Assembly (NCBI GenBank): GCA_963978545.1
Contig: OZ021725.1
Location: 85,482,305 to 85,546,304 of the forward strand
Origin: Linyphia triangularis
Lineage: Eukaryota > Arthropoda > Arachnida > Araneae > Linyphiidae
Length of the DNA stretch: 64,000 bases
Direction of reading: 5' to 3'
Shown: piece by piece, positions 34,541-47,700 of the stretch
How positions within the stretch are numbered: the stretch's first letter is position 1
How the letters are laid out: each line of letters begins with the position of its first letter
Made by a program: the position numbers and the translations under genes
Notes under the pieces: model-generated
Database searches by the model: none
What the model saw: only the letters and a program-made list of their open reading frames with translations
What the model was told of the DNA's origin: nothing

Positions 34541-34973
34541 TTTTATAATATTAATAATAAAAAAATCATATTTTATCTCAACCACTATAATAGTATTATT
34601 ACTCTTGATTATATTTCTCTAGTAAGTATCAAGATTTTTGAAGATTTTTTTTTTTTAATATTTTTTTTTTTTATTTGACCAAATTCCTGATTTTCCGATG
34701 ACACGATGAAATTTAGCAAATTGTTTTCACTATCCTAAACAGATTGCTTGACTTTCTGTTAGTTTGAATGTTAACTCGTATACTATTCCGTCCATATGAC
34801 GCAATAGTAGCGTTCTCGGAAACTGCTTCTATAAAGCTGAATGACGCAATACTTACGTTTCGTGTCCTGTTCATTTCCAACACTCCCCAATCGTTTCAAC
34901 TTTCTCATGCCCTCAATCGGACCTCAAGTGCCAGGACTTTTCATGGTGTATGCCTATTGACGCAACATTTGCG

Positions 34974-34975
<2 letters not shown>

Positions 34976-35009
<34 letters not shown>
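34976..35009. repeat. (ATT)n microsatellite
   Basis: About eleven trinucleotide units. The Tyr- and Asn-run open frames here are artefacts. Confidence 0.9.
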
Positions 35010-35834
35010 TTAAAATTTATAGTTAAGGCTGGGGGGATTCCAAGTCTGTAGAACAGGCTACAAAATGGTAAGTAGGACTTAATAGGATAAATTACCAACT
35101 ACTAGTTGTACAGAAACTTATTTTAAAAATGCCTCTGCGAGAGTTGCAAATGACATTGTGTGATGTGTCCTTGTGAATTTTCTAACGTACCCCGCACGAT
35201 ACAAAAGTCAGAGGTCCTCCAAAAAAAATTTCCGTTAGTCTTTGACTTCAACACAATTATTAATTTATTCATTTGTAGTACTATGCGGTAAAGGAAAAGC
35301 TGTGTACATCTTTTCTTGATCTACTATGGTCAATTGTTCTTCAATGGATCATTAATTTATGCATCATGGACTGTGGTTTGGCAAATTGAGTTTTGTTAGA
35401 AGAACCCCGGTAATTTTCCGGTAATTGAACTATGTTGAGAATGTATTTCAAACTTTCTTAAAAAAAAAATAACACTTTAAATTCAAAGAATGGTATAGTC
35501 GGCAAATGTAATAGTTTGTATAGTCGCGACCACCTTCCCCAACGGTCGACGGGAAAGTACGTATGATGCCAAATGAACTTACGTATAGAATGTTTTCCAT
35601 ATTCTACATGAGTTTCAGAAGAATGTTCTTATGACTAAAGTCAAGAATGCTTTATTTGAAATCAAGATTATGGTTGTTGATTGCAGCAACAAAAATTCTA
35701 ACATTATTATAAAAATTAACTTTTTTTAAATAATTTTTAAATGTTGTTTATTTCATTTTGTTTTGATTATTTAGCCTTAATAGAGGAGAAAAACCTCATA
35801 ATATTAAAAACAACACATTTGCGTAGCCTTTAAA

Positions 35835-36190
35835 CAATGGACAAATCCTGTATTTTTTAAATACGAGTGAAATTAGTTTATATTTATAAAGAATTTATTT
35901 CTGATTCCAAATATTTAAACAAAAGTTCTTTAAAAAAAATTAGTTATTTTAATATTAAGAAAAGAAAATGTTCCAAAACCGAGCCAAAATCAGTCCGATC
36001 AAAACACTAAACATAATCTGTGACGTCAAGAGATCCTCCCATTTCTCTGGTTATTGTGAGGTTTCTGCCAAATAGTTAGTTGGCGTTGATTTGGTAGACC
36101 ATTGCAATATCCCGTACAGGTTGGCGCTATTTGCGAGAAACTTGCTAAACTGGTTTCCGTTGCTGCATTTCAAGCATAGACTTTTAATAC
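35835..36190 (-). mobile_element. MITE family M, partial inverted copy
   Basis: From caatggacaaatcctgtatt inward it is the reverse complement of the right half of 23048-23566, including the gtgacgtca word and the 'tttctgccaaatag' segment. The other end is missing. Confidence 0.65.
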
Positions 36191-37132
36191 TGTCTAGACC
36201 ACATGTTTAGAGTAACCTCGTGTAACAAAAATGAAAACCACGTGACTGATAGACGAAGGAGAACGAAGAAGAAAAAAAAACCCACTCATTCCCGTGGAAA
36301 ACGCCGAAATGCGTCTGACGGAAAGTTCATGAATCCAAGAAAAATTGATAAATATTTTTTTGCATTTGGTTGTACAGAGTTGGTTGTAAAAGTTCCAGAA
36401 AGGAGGCTCAATAACCTTTCACAAATAAGTGCTGTTTTTGAAATTTTCTATATAGTTAAGGTTTTGCAGTACACTCATAAATATGTTTTTGTTAAGCATT
36501 CTCAAAAAGCTAGCTTTAATTGGTTTATCACGGATTTTATTTTGCTATTAACTTCTGAAAATTGCAGTTAATATTGAAATAGTAAAACAGACCAAGGTTA
36601 TAGCTTCTTTTTTAAGAAATTAGTGGCTATTTAAGGATTTTAATTTCACTCTTAAGTATGAACAGCAAATTCCGCGCAGTGGCCAGATTGGCGAAGTTTG
36701 GCGCGAATCAAAAATAAATACATTTTGACGTTTATCAAGGTCATGATCACTATGCTTAATCTTTCTTTTTTTTATCCCTTAATAAATAATCTGAATCTTC
36801 AAAACTGATGATTAAGAACGTTTTTAATATTGTTTTGATACTTTCATATCGGTTTATCTCGTGATTTTTTAAAATGAAACTTGCGGGTTTTTTGGCTTTA
36901 ACATAACAAGAATATTGGGTGGATATAGAATATTTTGTGTAATAAAACATTACTATTTAAGTTTCTTTTTCTGTTTGAGTTATAATTACGATTTTTCCTT
37001 TAAAATTATCAGAAAAGTCAATTTTTCTTTAGATCGTACACGTGAAGTACAAGTTATTTATATAGGTTAAAATAGATTTTTTTATGAACTTCAATTTTTT
37101 TGTGCATGTTTGTTTGTAGCGGACAAATCAAC

Positions 37133-37335
37133 GGAAGGCTAATTAACCTATTTGCCGTCATGCAATAGAACTGAAACTTGGCAGATAGATTTTGTCGAAG
37201 ACAAGACATTCTATCAAATTTTTGGGGGAAGTCACTAAAAGTCTTCTTTTACACACGCTACTATATTACCGGTTGGAAGGAATAATTAACCCACTTGCCT
37301 TCATCCAATCGAGCCGAAATTGGCAAATAGACTCG
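37133..37335 (-). repeat. Family R copy, partial, minus
   Basis: ggctaattaacc, then ctgaaacttggcagataga, then a second cattcaatcgagccgaaat-like block: the reverse complement of the R core. Confidence 0.6.
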
Positions 37336-37596
37336 TTGTAGGACTGCTAGAATTAGAATGTATAGAAGTTTAAAGTTATTTCTTAGACAATAATTAAATT
37401 TGTTTCACAATAATTAAAAACCACACAGCACTAAATTCCCAGTAATGTAGCTGCCAAACTCTCTCCCCCCCCCCTCTCCCAAAAAAACACTCAGTTTTAT
37501 TTTACGAGTGTCTTTTATTTATTTCTTACTAATGTGTTTCAGTTTAAAATTTTAAAATTTGTTTGCCTTCTGAGATTCTGATGTGCTAAGAATCTA

Positions 37597-38614
37597 ATTA
37601 AAGGGCTCGTTTTGCTCGCTGAAAAAGTCATTGACACATAAGCACAGGCTTACTTAACTCATTGAAAGGTTCATTGCTACTTAAGCTTAAGGTCGCCTCA
37701 CACACTAAAAATTAATTGCTACGTAAAGCCTTAATATTAGAAGTCCCTCCCTTGTCGAGAAACATAAAAAAATTCCCCGTTAAAAACTATAATACAACAC
37801 CCCTTTAAGAATATTTTAACACATGATGTTTGTAAAAAGCAAAATTTGAAAGTCAAAACTACTTATGCTGAAACTTTCAGCGCTCTACGCCTATTAGAAG
37901 TCACTTTTTGTGGAAATATTAATTAAAAATTCATTTAAAACAAATTAAATTTTTTACGTTCTTTTTGTCAAAAGTCCAATTAGAAGGCCAAAAATGTTTG
38001 TGTTGAAAATTTCAGAAATGCAGCCCTATTAGAAATCGTTTTGTAAAATATTTATTAATTAAAAAATTAATTAAAAAAGAACTAAATAAAAATTTTAAAT
38101 TCTTTTTCAAAAGACCAATTAGAAGGCCGAAACTACTTATGTTGAAAATTTCAGAACTGTAGCCCTATTAAATCTCGTTTTGTAATTTTTTTTAATTAAG
38201 AAAATTAATTAAAAAATAACTAATTAAAATTTTAACATTCTGTTGTTTAAAAGTACAATTAGAAGGCTAAAACTACTTATGTTGAAAATTTCAGAACTGA
38301 TTTTAGAGAATTATTTAGTTATTTTCAAAAAATAACTAAATAAAATTTTAACGTTCTGTTTTTCAAAAGTCCAATTAGAAGGCTAAAACTACTTATGTTG
38401 AAAATATCAGAGCTGTATCTCTATTTGATGTCACTTTGTAAAAAATAAATTAATTAAAAAATAACTAATTAAAATTTTAACATTCTGTTTGACATACATG
38501 AAATTAGAAAGCCAAAACTTCCTATGTTGAAAATTTCAGAGCTCTACTCCAATTTTAAGTAGATTTCTATAGATTCTCAGAGCCACAGACAGACAGATTG
38601 TTTTATTACTATAG
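37597..38614 (-). mobile_element. Helitron-like element (family H), copy C, 3'-truncated
   Basis: Reverse orientation relative to A, B and D. The 5' end is at the right (ctatagtaataaaacaat, then ctgtctgtctgtgg, read on the minus strand). There are about five internal units. The 'gcgagc' end region at the left stops near 37597 before any CTRR end. Confidence 0.7.
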
Positions 38615-38756
38615 ATTAATAAAATTATTATTAATTCGTTATTAATATCCAATGTAACGTGGTATTAAATCGTTTTTGTATAAGAAAATTATTTAAAAAA
38701 GTTTTTTAGGAAGTATCCGAATACATAAAAACTTTCCAATAATCATTTCATAACTA

Positions 38757-38793
38757 AATAATAATAATAATAATAAAATAATAATAATAATAA

Positions 38794-38822
<29 letters not shown>
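38757..38822. repeat. (TAA)n microsatellite with purine-rich tail
   Basis: About 20 TAA/ATA units, continuing into an A/G-rich stretch (38823-38872) ending in gagagagagag. Confidence 0.9.
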
Positions 38823-38827
<5 letters not shown>

Positions 38828-38952
38828 GAAAGAAAAGAAAAAAAAAGGGGGAAAAAAAAGAGAGAGAGAGGGTATTGAAAATCGACTCAAAACTCTAAAT
38901 TTCAGCAATCCAAAATGTGCGAATGAAATCTTCCTATTTATCAGCATGAGTG

Positions 38953-39155
38953 GTCGCCGCGCAGTGGTATAGTGGCTAGCGTAATGCTCCGCAGTTCCTC
39001 TGTGTCCCGGTTCGAATCCGGGCAAAGTAAGAGCATGGTTGGGACGGAGGTCACCCTCCGTTTACACGCGCCCCCATTTTCGGGGGCCAACGTGTGAGGC
39101 CGCCCTCGCACCCAAATGCTGGGGTGGTTCCCTCATTCATTACAATGCATTAGAA
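38953..39155 (+). mobile_element. tRNA-derived SINE, second family
   Basis: An A-box-like tggtatagtggctagcgtaa and a B box GGTTCGAATCC at 39009-39019 in a tRNA-like head, followed by a GC-rich body (gggacggaggtcaccctccg; cgcccccattttcgggggcc) unlike the 28902 SINE. The two body palindromes are perfect or nearly so. The TSD was not resolved; a tail of attca repeats ends near 39155. Confidence 0.8.
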
Positions 39156-39369
39156 AAAGGGGTTTTGTTGCCTTAAACTGAGATTTTTCAGTTTTATTTG
39201 ACACGCATCTTGGTTTGGGGAAGATATAATTTTTTTTTGCATCAATTGGTAGCGTTCGATGACTAAGATAAAGAAGACATAAATAAAATAAAACATTATT
39301 TGTAAACTCTTCATTTGAATCGTTTTCATTCTATAAGAAAAATACGGTTAGGAAAAATGTTGATGGCGG

Positions 39370-39700
39370 GCGACTCTCAAAGGCTTAATTAACCCTTTTG
39401 CCATTGTGAAATCGAGCTGAAATTTGGCAGATAGATTCGAAGTCGATGACAATTAATTCTATCGAATTTGTAACGGTAACTGTCATTAAAATGTCGCTTT
39501 AACGGAATACTAATAAATCTTTTTTTCCGGAACCAATCGCGCTAGAATAGTATTTAATCGATCATTGAAGAATTTTTAATAAATGAATAATAAAAATGTT
39601 TTAATCAGCAAAAATAAAAGATTGAACGTATTTTGATATTCTGTTACTAATAAATATTTATGAATAAATAGGAAACGAATAAATATTTACCTGGAAATAA
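39370..39700 (-). repeat. Family R copy, minus
   Basis: aggcttaattaaccc, then gagctgaaatttggcagata, then aacggaatactaataaatc: reverse complement of the R core and its upstream part. Confidence 0.65.
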
Positions 39701-40029
39701 AAAAAATTAACAAACGTCGTAATGACTTGAAAGTTTTCAATGAATTTCAATAATGTGTTTACACAAGCTAAATACCCGTGCTGCGCTAATAAATTTTACC
39801 ATTAGCATTTTAGCGATCAAAAGACATTCATGTATTCTACACTTCAGACGTTTGCTCCCATTTCGATCCTGAAAAATTGATTTATCAAAATAAGAACTTT
39901 CCTTTGTTGACATTTTAAACGAAATTTATAATTGTGAATAGTAAATTGGAATAGTTTATTGTGTTTATGTTTGCTCTTAGTTCTAAATTTCAAAGTAGTA
40001 GCTGTATTGGAATTGAGACATTAAGTTAA

Positions 40030-43000
40030 TCCTCGTATAGTTTCAATATTGCGTCGACTTTTCATCCCTTAAAAATTCGTTAATCGATATTGGAATGACT
40101 TACAGGGTTCCCACTGTCCTTGAAAGTCCTGGAAAGTCCTTGAATTTTTTTTGAGGAAATTTGGTCCTTGAAAGTCCTTGAAAAAAGGATAAGGTCCTTG
40201 AAAGTCCTTGAATTTTTAAGTGACCAATGACAGTGGTGTAGTGTAAAATAAAAAAGTGTGGGAATGCTATGTTGCGTTGTTACAAATGTATATATTTTTT
40301 TCTGTGTGTAGGGGAGGGGGGAGAGAGTGAAAATGACAACTTTAAATAGTTTTGTTAATATTACTATAATAATACCCCTTATTGCCGCCACTGTATGATG
40401 ATTTTTTTTAAGAACTGCTGCTACGTTTATGGAATAAATTCTGTAATAACTGTAAATGTAAAACTTTCCCATTCTCAAACCGAAAAGCAATTTAATTTTT
40501 CATTTTAAAGTAGTACATCTGAATTGCTTTCCTACTTGTTCGCAGCCCAATTTCGATGTATTATACCCATTTGCAAAACCATTAGCACTTTTATATTAAG
40601 GAAAATCAAATATACAGAACCGGCTTTGGAATAAAATGCTATGTGTGCAAGAATGAGTTTTGGCGCCCCTTACAATGAAAATGAGTATAGAAAACACTCG
40701 AAAAATGGTAAGGGTGCTTGCTCTATATGGTATGGGTGCAAACTATTAAAATCGTATTGTTTTCTGCACTAAATAACATTATTTTAAGTCAGCTTTTATT
40801 AAGGAACCCACGAATTCAATTTTTTTTTTTTATAAAATATAAAAATTGTTATAAAATTATTTTTGTAAGAATTGAATAAAATGCGTGTTATTAAAATTAC
40901 TAATTTTTGCTACGTATTACTTTTTTTAGTAGTCCTCCGCTCTTAGCGTAAGTCTTGGAACCCCTTTTCAACTTTGGGTTGTGAAGGGCTGCAATTTGGC
41001 TAATGTAGCATTATCAGTACTGCCAAGTTAAAGTGAAACAAAGTTAACAACTGTTCAGTTCTGTCACAACAACGTAGCGGAGCTCTTGAAGCCAGTCTCT
41101 TTACTGTACATTCAAGCAACATTTTATGTGTTGAACTAAACATATTCAAATTCACAAACATTCAAAAGCGAAGCATTTAAAAATCAATACTATTTTGAAC
41201 ATATTTTTTCATGTTCAAACAAGTTACATTTGATTTTTCCAATAACTGGGAATAAAATATTTCCCAATATCTGACAAAATATAAATGCATAATTCCGTGA
41301 TCTCAAAACACCTTAAAAGCTAATACAAAATATCAACATTCTGCTCTTACCTATCTGGATATTTAGCACTCCAGTTTTTTCCGTCGGAACCGCAGGTTTG
41401 CTTAACTTTTTTGGATTATAAAAAAACCCCATCTTTATTGTCATTTGTTTTTTCCTCTTGAACGAATTCATTTCTTAGGTACATTGAGAGGTTTACAAAT
41501 AATTTATTAAATCCGTCCGTGATATAAAAATTAAAAAAAAAAAAAAAAAAATTACATAACTTTTGTTGATAAATCGGTTAGCGTCCCCGTTAAAATTAAA
41601 GGAGGCGAAATATTCTTCAAGGAAAGGGCTCAAAAAACTGAATGTGCTAGGTCACAGTTTTGTTCTTTAAAAATGTAGATAATTGGCATGAATTTGTGTA
41701 TGGAAGTTTTAGTCTGTATATACGACGAACCATACAAATTTGACGTCTGGAATTCCTCAATAAATACAGATTATTCGTTGAAGAGGATAATTGCTATTGA
41801 ATGAATCATAGCTAGATGTAAACATATATGTCAGTTCATTTCTAATCAAGGAGAAATGGCCATGTATGGGTTGCCGTGCCTCTTTCAAGTGTTTTACAAA
41901 AACTAGAACTTGCCTGCTCAGCTCTGAAGTTGTGGATCCCAGACGAAAGCAAGTTCCCAAGAAAAGATGTTTTTGTTTGCTTACTTGGCTTTGAGTTCAG
42001 TATCACGTAAAAAGAAGAAAAAAAAATTTTTAGATGAGGGAACGTCATTCCGCCTTCTATAAATGTAAAGGACCGCCGTTGCCTCGTGTTTCCACTCCAC
42101 TACATCCCTAACCACCGATAAACTCCGTTTTGTAATTTTACATCTGATGTAATATTTAAAATTATAGTCCTTAAATTTTTCTAAAACGGTCCTTGAATTT
42201 TCTTAAAAAGGTCCTTGAAAGTCCTTGAATTTTTTTTTTCAATAAGAGTGGGAACCCTGACTTATTTTTTTAACATTTGCACCAAATATCAGAAATATGA
42301 CTACATTGGAAGAGGAACATTCGGATATCCCTCGTTTGGAATGTTTAACCCCTTTTCGACCTCTTAATGGGGGTTAATCGAGATCGAAATAGCTTAATTT
42401 TTCTATGTTTACCTATGTCGACATTTGCACCAATATTCAGAGTTGTGGACATGTGGGAAGTGGTACATTCGAATATCCCTCGTTTGGAACGTTTAACCTC
42501 TTTTTGACCCCTTAAAGTGGGTTAACCGAGATCGGATTAGCATGCTTTTTCTATGTTGCATTGTTGGTATTTAAACCAATTTTCAAAATTGTGGCCATGT
42601 CGGAAGTGGGACATTCGAATATTCCTCGTTTGGAACGTTTAACCCTTTTTCCACGCCTTAAAGTGGGTTAATCGAGATCGGAATGCTTAGTTTTTCTTCG
42701 TTTGTCTTTATTGATATTTGCACCAATTTTTAGAGTTGTGACGAAATGAAAAGTAGGACATTCGATTATTCCTCGTTTGGAACGTTTAACCTCTTTTCGA
42801 CCCCTTAAAGTGGATTAATCGAGATCGGAATAGTTTAATTTTTCTATGTTTGCCTCTGTCAACATTTGCACCAATTTTCAGAGTGGTGGACATGTGGGAA
42901 GTGGTACATTCGAATATCCCTCTTTTGGAACGTTTAACCCCTTTTCGAGCCCTTGAAGTGGGTTAATCTAGATCGGAATAGCTTACTTTTTCTATGTTTG

Positions 43001-43075
43001 CCTCTGTCGACATTTGCACCAATTTTCAGAGTTGTGACTAAGTGGGAGAATTAGTGATGAGTGAGTGAGTGAGGG
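40030..43075 (+). repeat. ~147-bp tandem array, split by a hAT-like element
   Basis: About five to six units (acatttgcaccaattttcag, gacattcgaatatccctcg, tttggaacgtttaacc, ttaatcgagatcggaata) at 42262-43075. The last part of one more unit is at 40030-40102, left of the insertion at 40103-42259. It ends in gtgagtgagtgagggatttg and a short TA run, a tail typical of retroposed ends. Confidence 0.8.
40103..42259. mobile_element. hAT-like element with 'gtccttgaaa' iterons
   Basis: CAGGGTTCCCACTG at the left, gagtgggaaccctg at the right. ACTTA lies outside on both sides (40098-40102 and 42260-42264), a 5-bp duplication. 'gtccttgaaagtccttgaa' is repeated at both ends in inverted arrangement. The interior has no transposase. 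Inserted within a unit of the ~147-bp array. Confidence 0.85.
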
Positions 43076-43599
43076 ATTTGCCTTATATATAGAGAGATTC
43101 TTCGTAATTCTACAATATTTGCTTTTCTGTATAATTACTATTAATTGAAGTATTTGTTTAATACAATGATGGAAGAATTTTTTTTTTTACATTTGTAATA
43201 TTAAGCTTGGTAAATTTACAACATTTGCATTCTCTATTTGTGAATACAACGATCAAAGATTAAAAGTGCCAAAAAATATTACAATAAGTAAACCTTACTA
43301 AATTCTAAATCTTCTAAAGGTTTTTATAATTATTAATAATTAAAACTGAAAAGCGTAGTTTATTTACAATTATTTTGAAGTTGTGACATTTCATCAAAGA
43401 AACCAAGTAAAACTGCACAAGCTTTTTTAAAACACACGTTATCGGAAAAGTTATACCTATTATTCCAGAAGAATACAATCAACCAACAATTTAACACACA
43501 AGTTAACTACGTCATAAAACTATTCCTTTATGTAACTAGGATAACCCCAAAGAGAGGCGAAAAGAGCGCAGTTTAATGTGTTTATCATAAGTCTGATTT

Positions 43600-43817
43600 C
43601 AAGCCAAGATGTTTGGGATCTCTCGACGTCACATTCAATTCGAGCCGAATTAATCGTTTTCTCGCCAACGTTTAACTAGGAAACTTTCATTTCAATTTTT
43701 TTTTTTTTTTTTTTTTTTTTTAAAGCGCATTGAGCAGAAATTTTGGTGTTTATGGCCTTTTCGAAACATTTAGAATTGAATAAAAAAATAAAAAATGCGT
43801 GAATTGTCCATTGAGCT
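43600..43817 (-). mobile_element. MITE family M, partial inverted copy
   Basis: Reverse complement of the left half of 23048-23566 (ggccttttcgaaacattta, attgaataaaaaaat, aatgcgtgaattgtccattg). A 28-base T run interrupts it. Confidence 0.65.
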
Positions 43818-44211
43818 TTGATTGTTATACATACGGATGAGGGACAGAGTACTTGTATCACCTTTTTCAAAACGGTATAGTGAAGGAAACGCAAATTACC
43901 CTAAACTGCTATTTCAATCAACTTTACCGCTGTTAACTATTGTTTTACATAATAGCAATTAGTCTTAAGATTTTTTTATGTAACCCAGCTGAATTAATTT
44001 ACCATATTAAGGCGTTAAAAACCAACAATAACTGTCATATAGCAACTAGTTTTCGTATTGAAAGCTCATTCAGCTAAAGTTCAAAGTTGACTTAAACCCT
44101 CCAAGACCCAAAGCTGATCATATGAACTAAGCAAAAATAATCTAAAATTCCATTAACCAAAGCTTACACACTTAGTACATTTTCGAAAAATTGATATATT
44201 AGGTTTATCAC

Positions 44212-44632
44212 CAGGGGTCGAAACTTGTGATTTCGTATGGTTGGCAACCATTGAAGTGAGCTTGGTTGTCCTCAAGTAAAATTTTTTGCCATCAAATTTT
44301 GCAATATCAGAAATAATTAAAAAAAAATATATATATAAGTTTCAGAATGCGGATCTATACCTTTTTTTCTGCAGATATGCTACTCACTTAAAATACAGAA
44401 CGTTTAATTGCACGTGATAGACAGATACGTTTTCTGTTTTTCATCGCGGATCTGTTGAATTAGTCTGCGTACACAAAAAACAAGTGTTCGAAATTCAATA
44501 GATTAGTTTAAGCCAATGAAATATAAATTACATTTCTTGTTGCCCAACGGACAATTGAAATTTTTGTTTAAGTTCCCCTTTTAAAAATCTAGTTGCCTCG
44601 GACAACCGGGTAACGGCAAATTATGACCCCTG
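44212..44632. mobile_element. hAT MITE, perfect 8-bp TSD, beside exon 3
   Basis: CAGGGGTCGAAACTTG and aaattatgacccctg ends. TTTATCAC is exact on both sides (44204-44211 and 44633-44640). 'gttgcc' and 'ggcaac' words recur near both ends. It ends 123 bp before the acceptor of gene B exon 3. Confidence 0.9.
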
Positions 44633-44755
44633 TTTATCACGCTTGACCCTATTATAATTTTACATTTAAAACACATATTTGTATTTCTAGCACTTGAATG
44701 AGTATGCAAGATAAAGTTTTACTATATTTTGCTTTAATTTTAAATTCTTTTTCAG

Positions 44756-47700
44756 CATTGCAACAGACCTTCCCCCAAGATTCGTCAATAGCAGAAACTT
44801 CCAACTGGTCGATATCGGATTCTTATGGTTGTAAATTAGGCATTCATTCTACAAATGAAGTTTTCAGAAAAAAGTATTCCGCTTTTTTTTCCGATATTCA
44901 CTCAAACAGTACACAGGATTTAAAATGTTTCCAAACTTCACACAAATCCCACTTATTAGAAAATGTAAAAAAGAGCATTTTACATCCCATACAGCCTTCT
45001 CAAAAGGGAATAACAAAAAATGCAAACAACAAATTATTACAGTTAAGTGAATTGGTAATGGAGTCCAAAGTAAAATACGAGGGAAATGAAACTAAACAAG
45101 TCCCAACATTATGTAAGGAAAATTGCACACCGCAAGTAGAACTTAAGGATTCTGAGGAGGTACATCTATTATTTCCAAAATGTTCATCCGAACCCGATAG
45201 AAAACGTCCTTATGAATCGGAAAGTTCCAGTTACCTCAATGACAGACCATTGAAAAGATTATGCGATGAAGTAAAGAATATACACAACTTCAAGGAAATT
45301 GTAAATTTGGCTGTGATTAATCCAAAAGATTTTCCTGAACTATTCTCCAGTCCAAAAACTAAATTTTTAAGCATCTTAGGTCTAGCACCTAAACAAATTT
45401 TCAGTAAGAAAACATTGTCCAATTTCGAGTTCGAATTCCGAAAGAAGCTGGTTATGGATAAACATCAAGCTTTGAGAAAACATAAAGTTCTGAGGGACAG
45501 AAATAAAATGTTCAAAAGAACTCAATATTTTATGTGTCCTCCTTCATCGGCAATTCAGAATACGAAATGCAGAAGTTTGAAAACCAATTATGAAGGGATA
45601 AGGCATCGTGAAGGTTATAAAAATGATAAGGGAAAATATATTACATACCCAAAAGGGGTATCAAATCAAACTTATCATCCGTTTTTAAACGTATATGGAA
45701 ATAACTTATTGAACAAGAGCTATTACTCAAGAGGCTCTAATAGAGTGTTTAACAACTTGTCAAAATATTTTCGAAGAATATCCTTCAAAGAACATTTGAA
45801 AAAATTGAATAAAATGAACGTTGCAAACGCTTCCATGTACAAGACAAAAAGTAACGCAGTTTCAAACTCAAAACTGCAGCAACATTCTCAGTTTCCTGAT
45901 GGCTCAAGCTTCTCTGAGCTTTCCAATAATAACAACATGAACTGCGTAAGTTCATCTGCACAAGCGAAATCGCCCGAAGTTATTGACATTGATTCGTCAT
46001 CTGAGGAAGAAACCGAATGCAAGGGAAGCGACAGTGGGAGTGCTTTGAAAATTGCGTCGCATCTTCAATATAGGAGGTCCATTAATCCACAGAAACTCTC
46101 ATCAATGAAAAACGAATTTCGGGAAAGTGGTCACGCTCCGCAATCCACTTTCCAACTAAATCGGAATGAATCTCAGAAAAGTAACAACGTACATAGTATT
46201 ATCAACCATCAACGTGAGAAACATTCATATGGTAGACCATATTTTGTTCCTTCCACCCCAGGAAACATGCATATGTTCCCTCCAATGAGATTTTCGTATC
46301 CTTTTGACCCAATCGCACCTCATCCTTTCTTAATGAACAATGGTTTTCCGCAAATGCAACCTAGAGGACTGAATTTTCACGCTTCTAATGCACATATGTG
46401 GAGACCTCACGGTATTCATCCAATGATAGCGGATTTCAATATCTTTAATAAAAAACCGAACGGTAATAAGATTGCATCAAATTTATCAGGATTGCATCCA
46501 GTCATTCAATATCCTTACAGTGTACCGAATTTCAATAACAACAGACCTACGCGGACCACACCTTCTGCTTTCTCGAATGTCTCGTATCTTGATGCCAGTA
46601 TTAGGAATGCACCCAGTGACAATGGCAAATTTTCTACTAGGAATTCATCCGACGGTGACTCAAACATCTTGCATTCGGATATCTGCATGCCGTCTCAAAG
46701 TAAAAGTGTCCAGAATACTACGCCAAGTTTCAGCTATGCCAGTTGTTCATTTTCACGGCCCAATATCATAATGAGAACACCTTTTAAGAAGAACAACATG
46801 TCAACAGTTAATTCAGAAGAACCTTCCACCACTTCATGTACTGAAGTCGGTAAAGATCTATCAAATACAAATGTTAACGAAAGCCTATCGAAGCCACACA
46901 GCTTTAATGTGATATATTCACAACCCAACTCCATGACTATTGCGCCTAATCCATGCGACGTCAAATCTGTCATGAATTCATCAGATGCTGATTCAACTAA
47001 CACATATCCTGGTGTGGGTATCGATGGAAAGAAGAAACCTCCATTGATCCAACCGCGTATCCACATATTATATTCAGAATCCAACAATACTACACAAACA
47101 GCACATGAAACTGACATTACGGCGAATACCATGGATTCTACAGATAATACTTCACCATCAATGCCTCCTGATATCAGTACGAATGCTTCTCATGAAAATG
47201 TGAGCAAAACATTGTTCAATCCAGCACGTGTTAATCAATCTTTTTTAAGAACCAATACAACGGAAATACCACATAACAAGTTGCCCGCAGCAAATTCTTG
47301 GGCTAGCTCTCAAGTCTCACATCTTGATATTGATACGAAGCCAGCAAAAGAACATAACGACCCTTCTTTATCGAATTCATCAATATGGCGACCCGATGCA
47401 CCCGTTCATAAACCAAATCGTATTTCGAATTCAGTGGGCATTAATTCTTTTACCTCACGTAAACGACACGTCGAATGGATAGGCAGACCCACTTATGTTT
47501 CATCAGAATTCGGATCCATGGTACCAAGCACTGACGTCTGTAAGGCTCCAAAACAAAACGATAACTTTACCGAAGTGTCGAAACAGATGCCAAAGACATT
47601 TAAAGTTCTCCTCGTGAACCCTCCAAACCTGAAGAAGAAATTGCCAATTCCAGTTGAACGTCGAATCTTTCCTAAGTCATCAAACATTTTAGGAAAGCAA

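Larger units (their letters stand above)
33050..44755 (+). other. Gene B intron 2 (~11.7 kb)
   Basis: GTAAAC to TTTTTCAG. Repeats inside are listed separately. The remaining stretches (34540-35834, 36191-37132, 39701-40029, 43076-43599, 43818-44203) hold no gene I can support. The 122-codon frame at 36203-36571 is Lys/Arg-rich at its start but lacks any motif. Confidence 0.65.

Noticed and set aside
36203..36571. 122-codon frame with RRRRTKKKKK
   Set aside because: Starts in the truncated end of a MITE copy and runs into AT-rich intron; no conserved motif.
38953..39030. Functional tRNA gene
   Set aside because: The tRNA-like head continues into a GC-rich SINE body; cloverleaf pairing is poor.
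40080..40490. 136-codon minus-strand frame with LSRTFKD repeats
   Set aside because: Arises from the gtccttgaaa iterons of the hAT-like element.
46734..47132. 132-codon minus-strand frame
   Set aside because: Antisense shadow of gene B exon 3.
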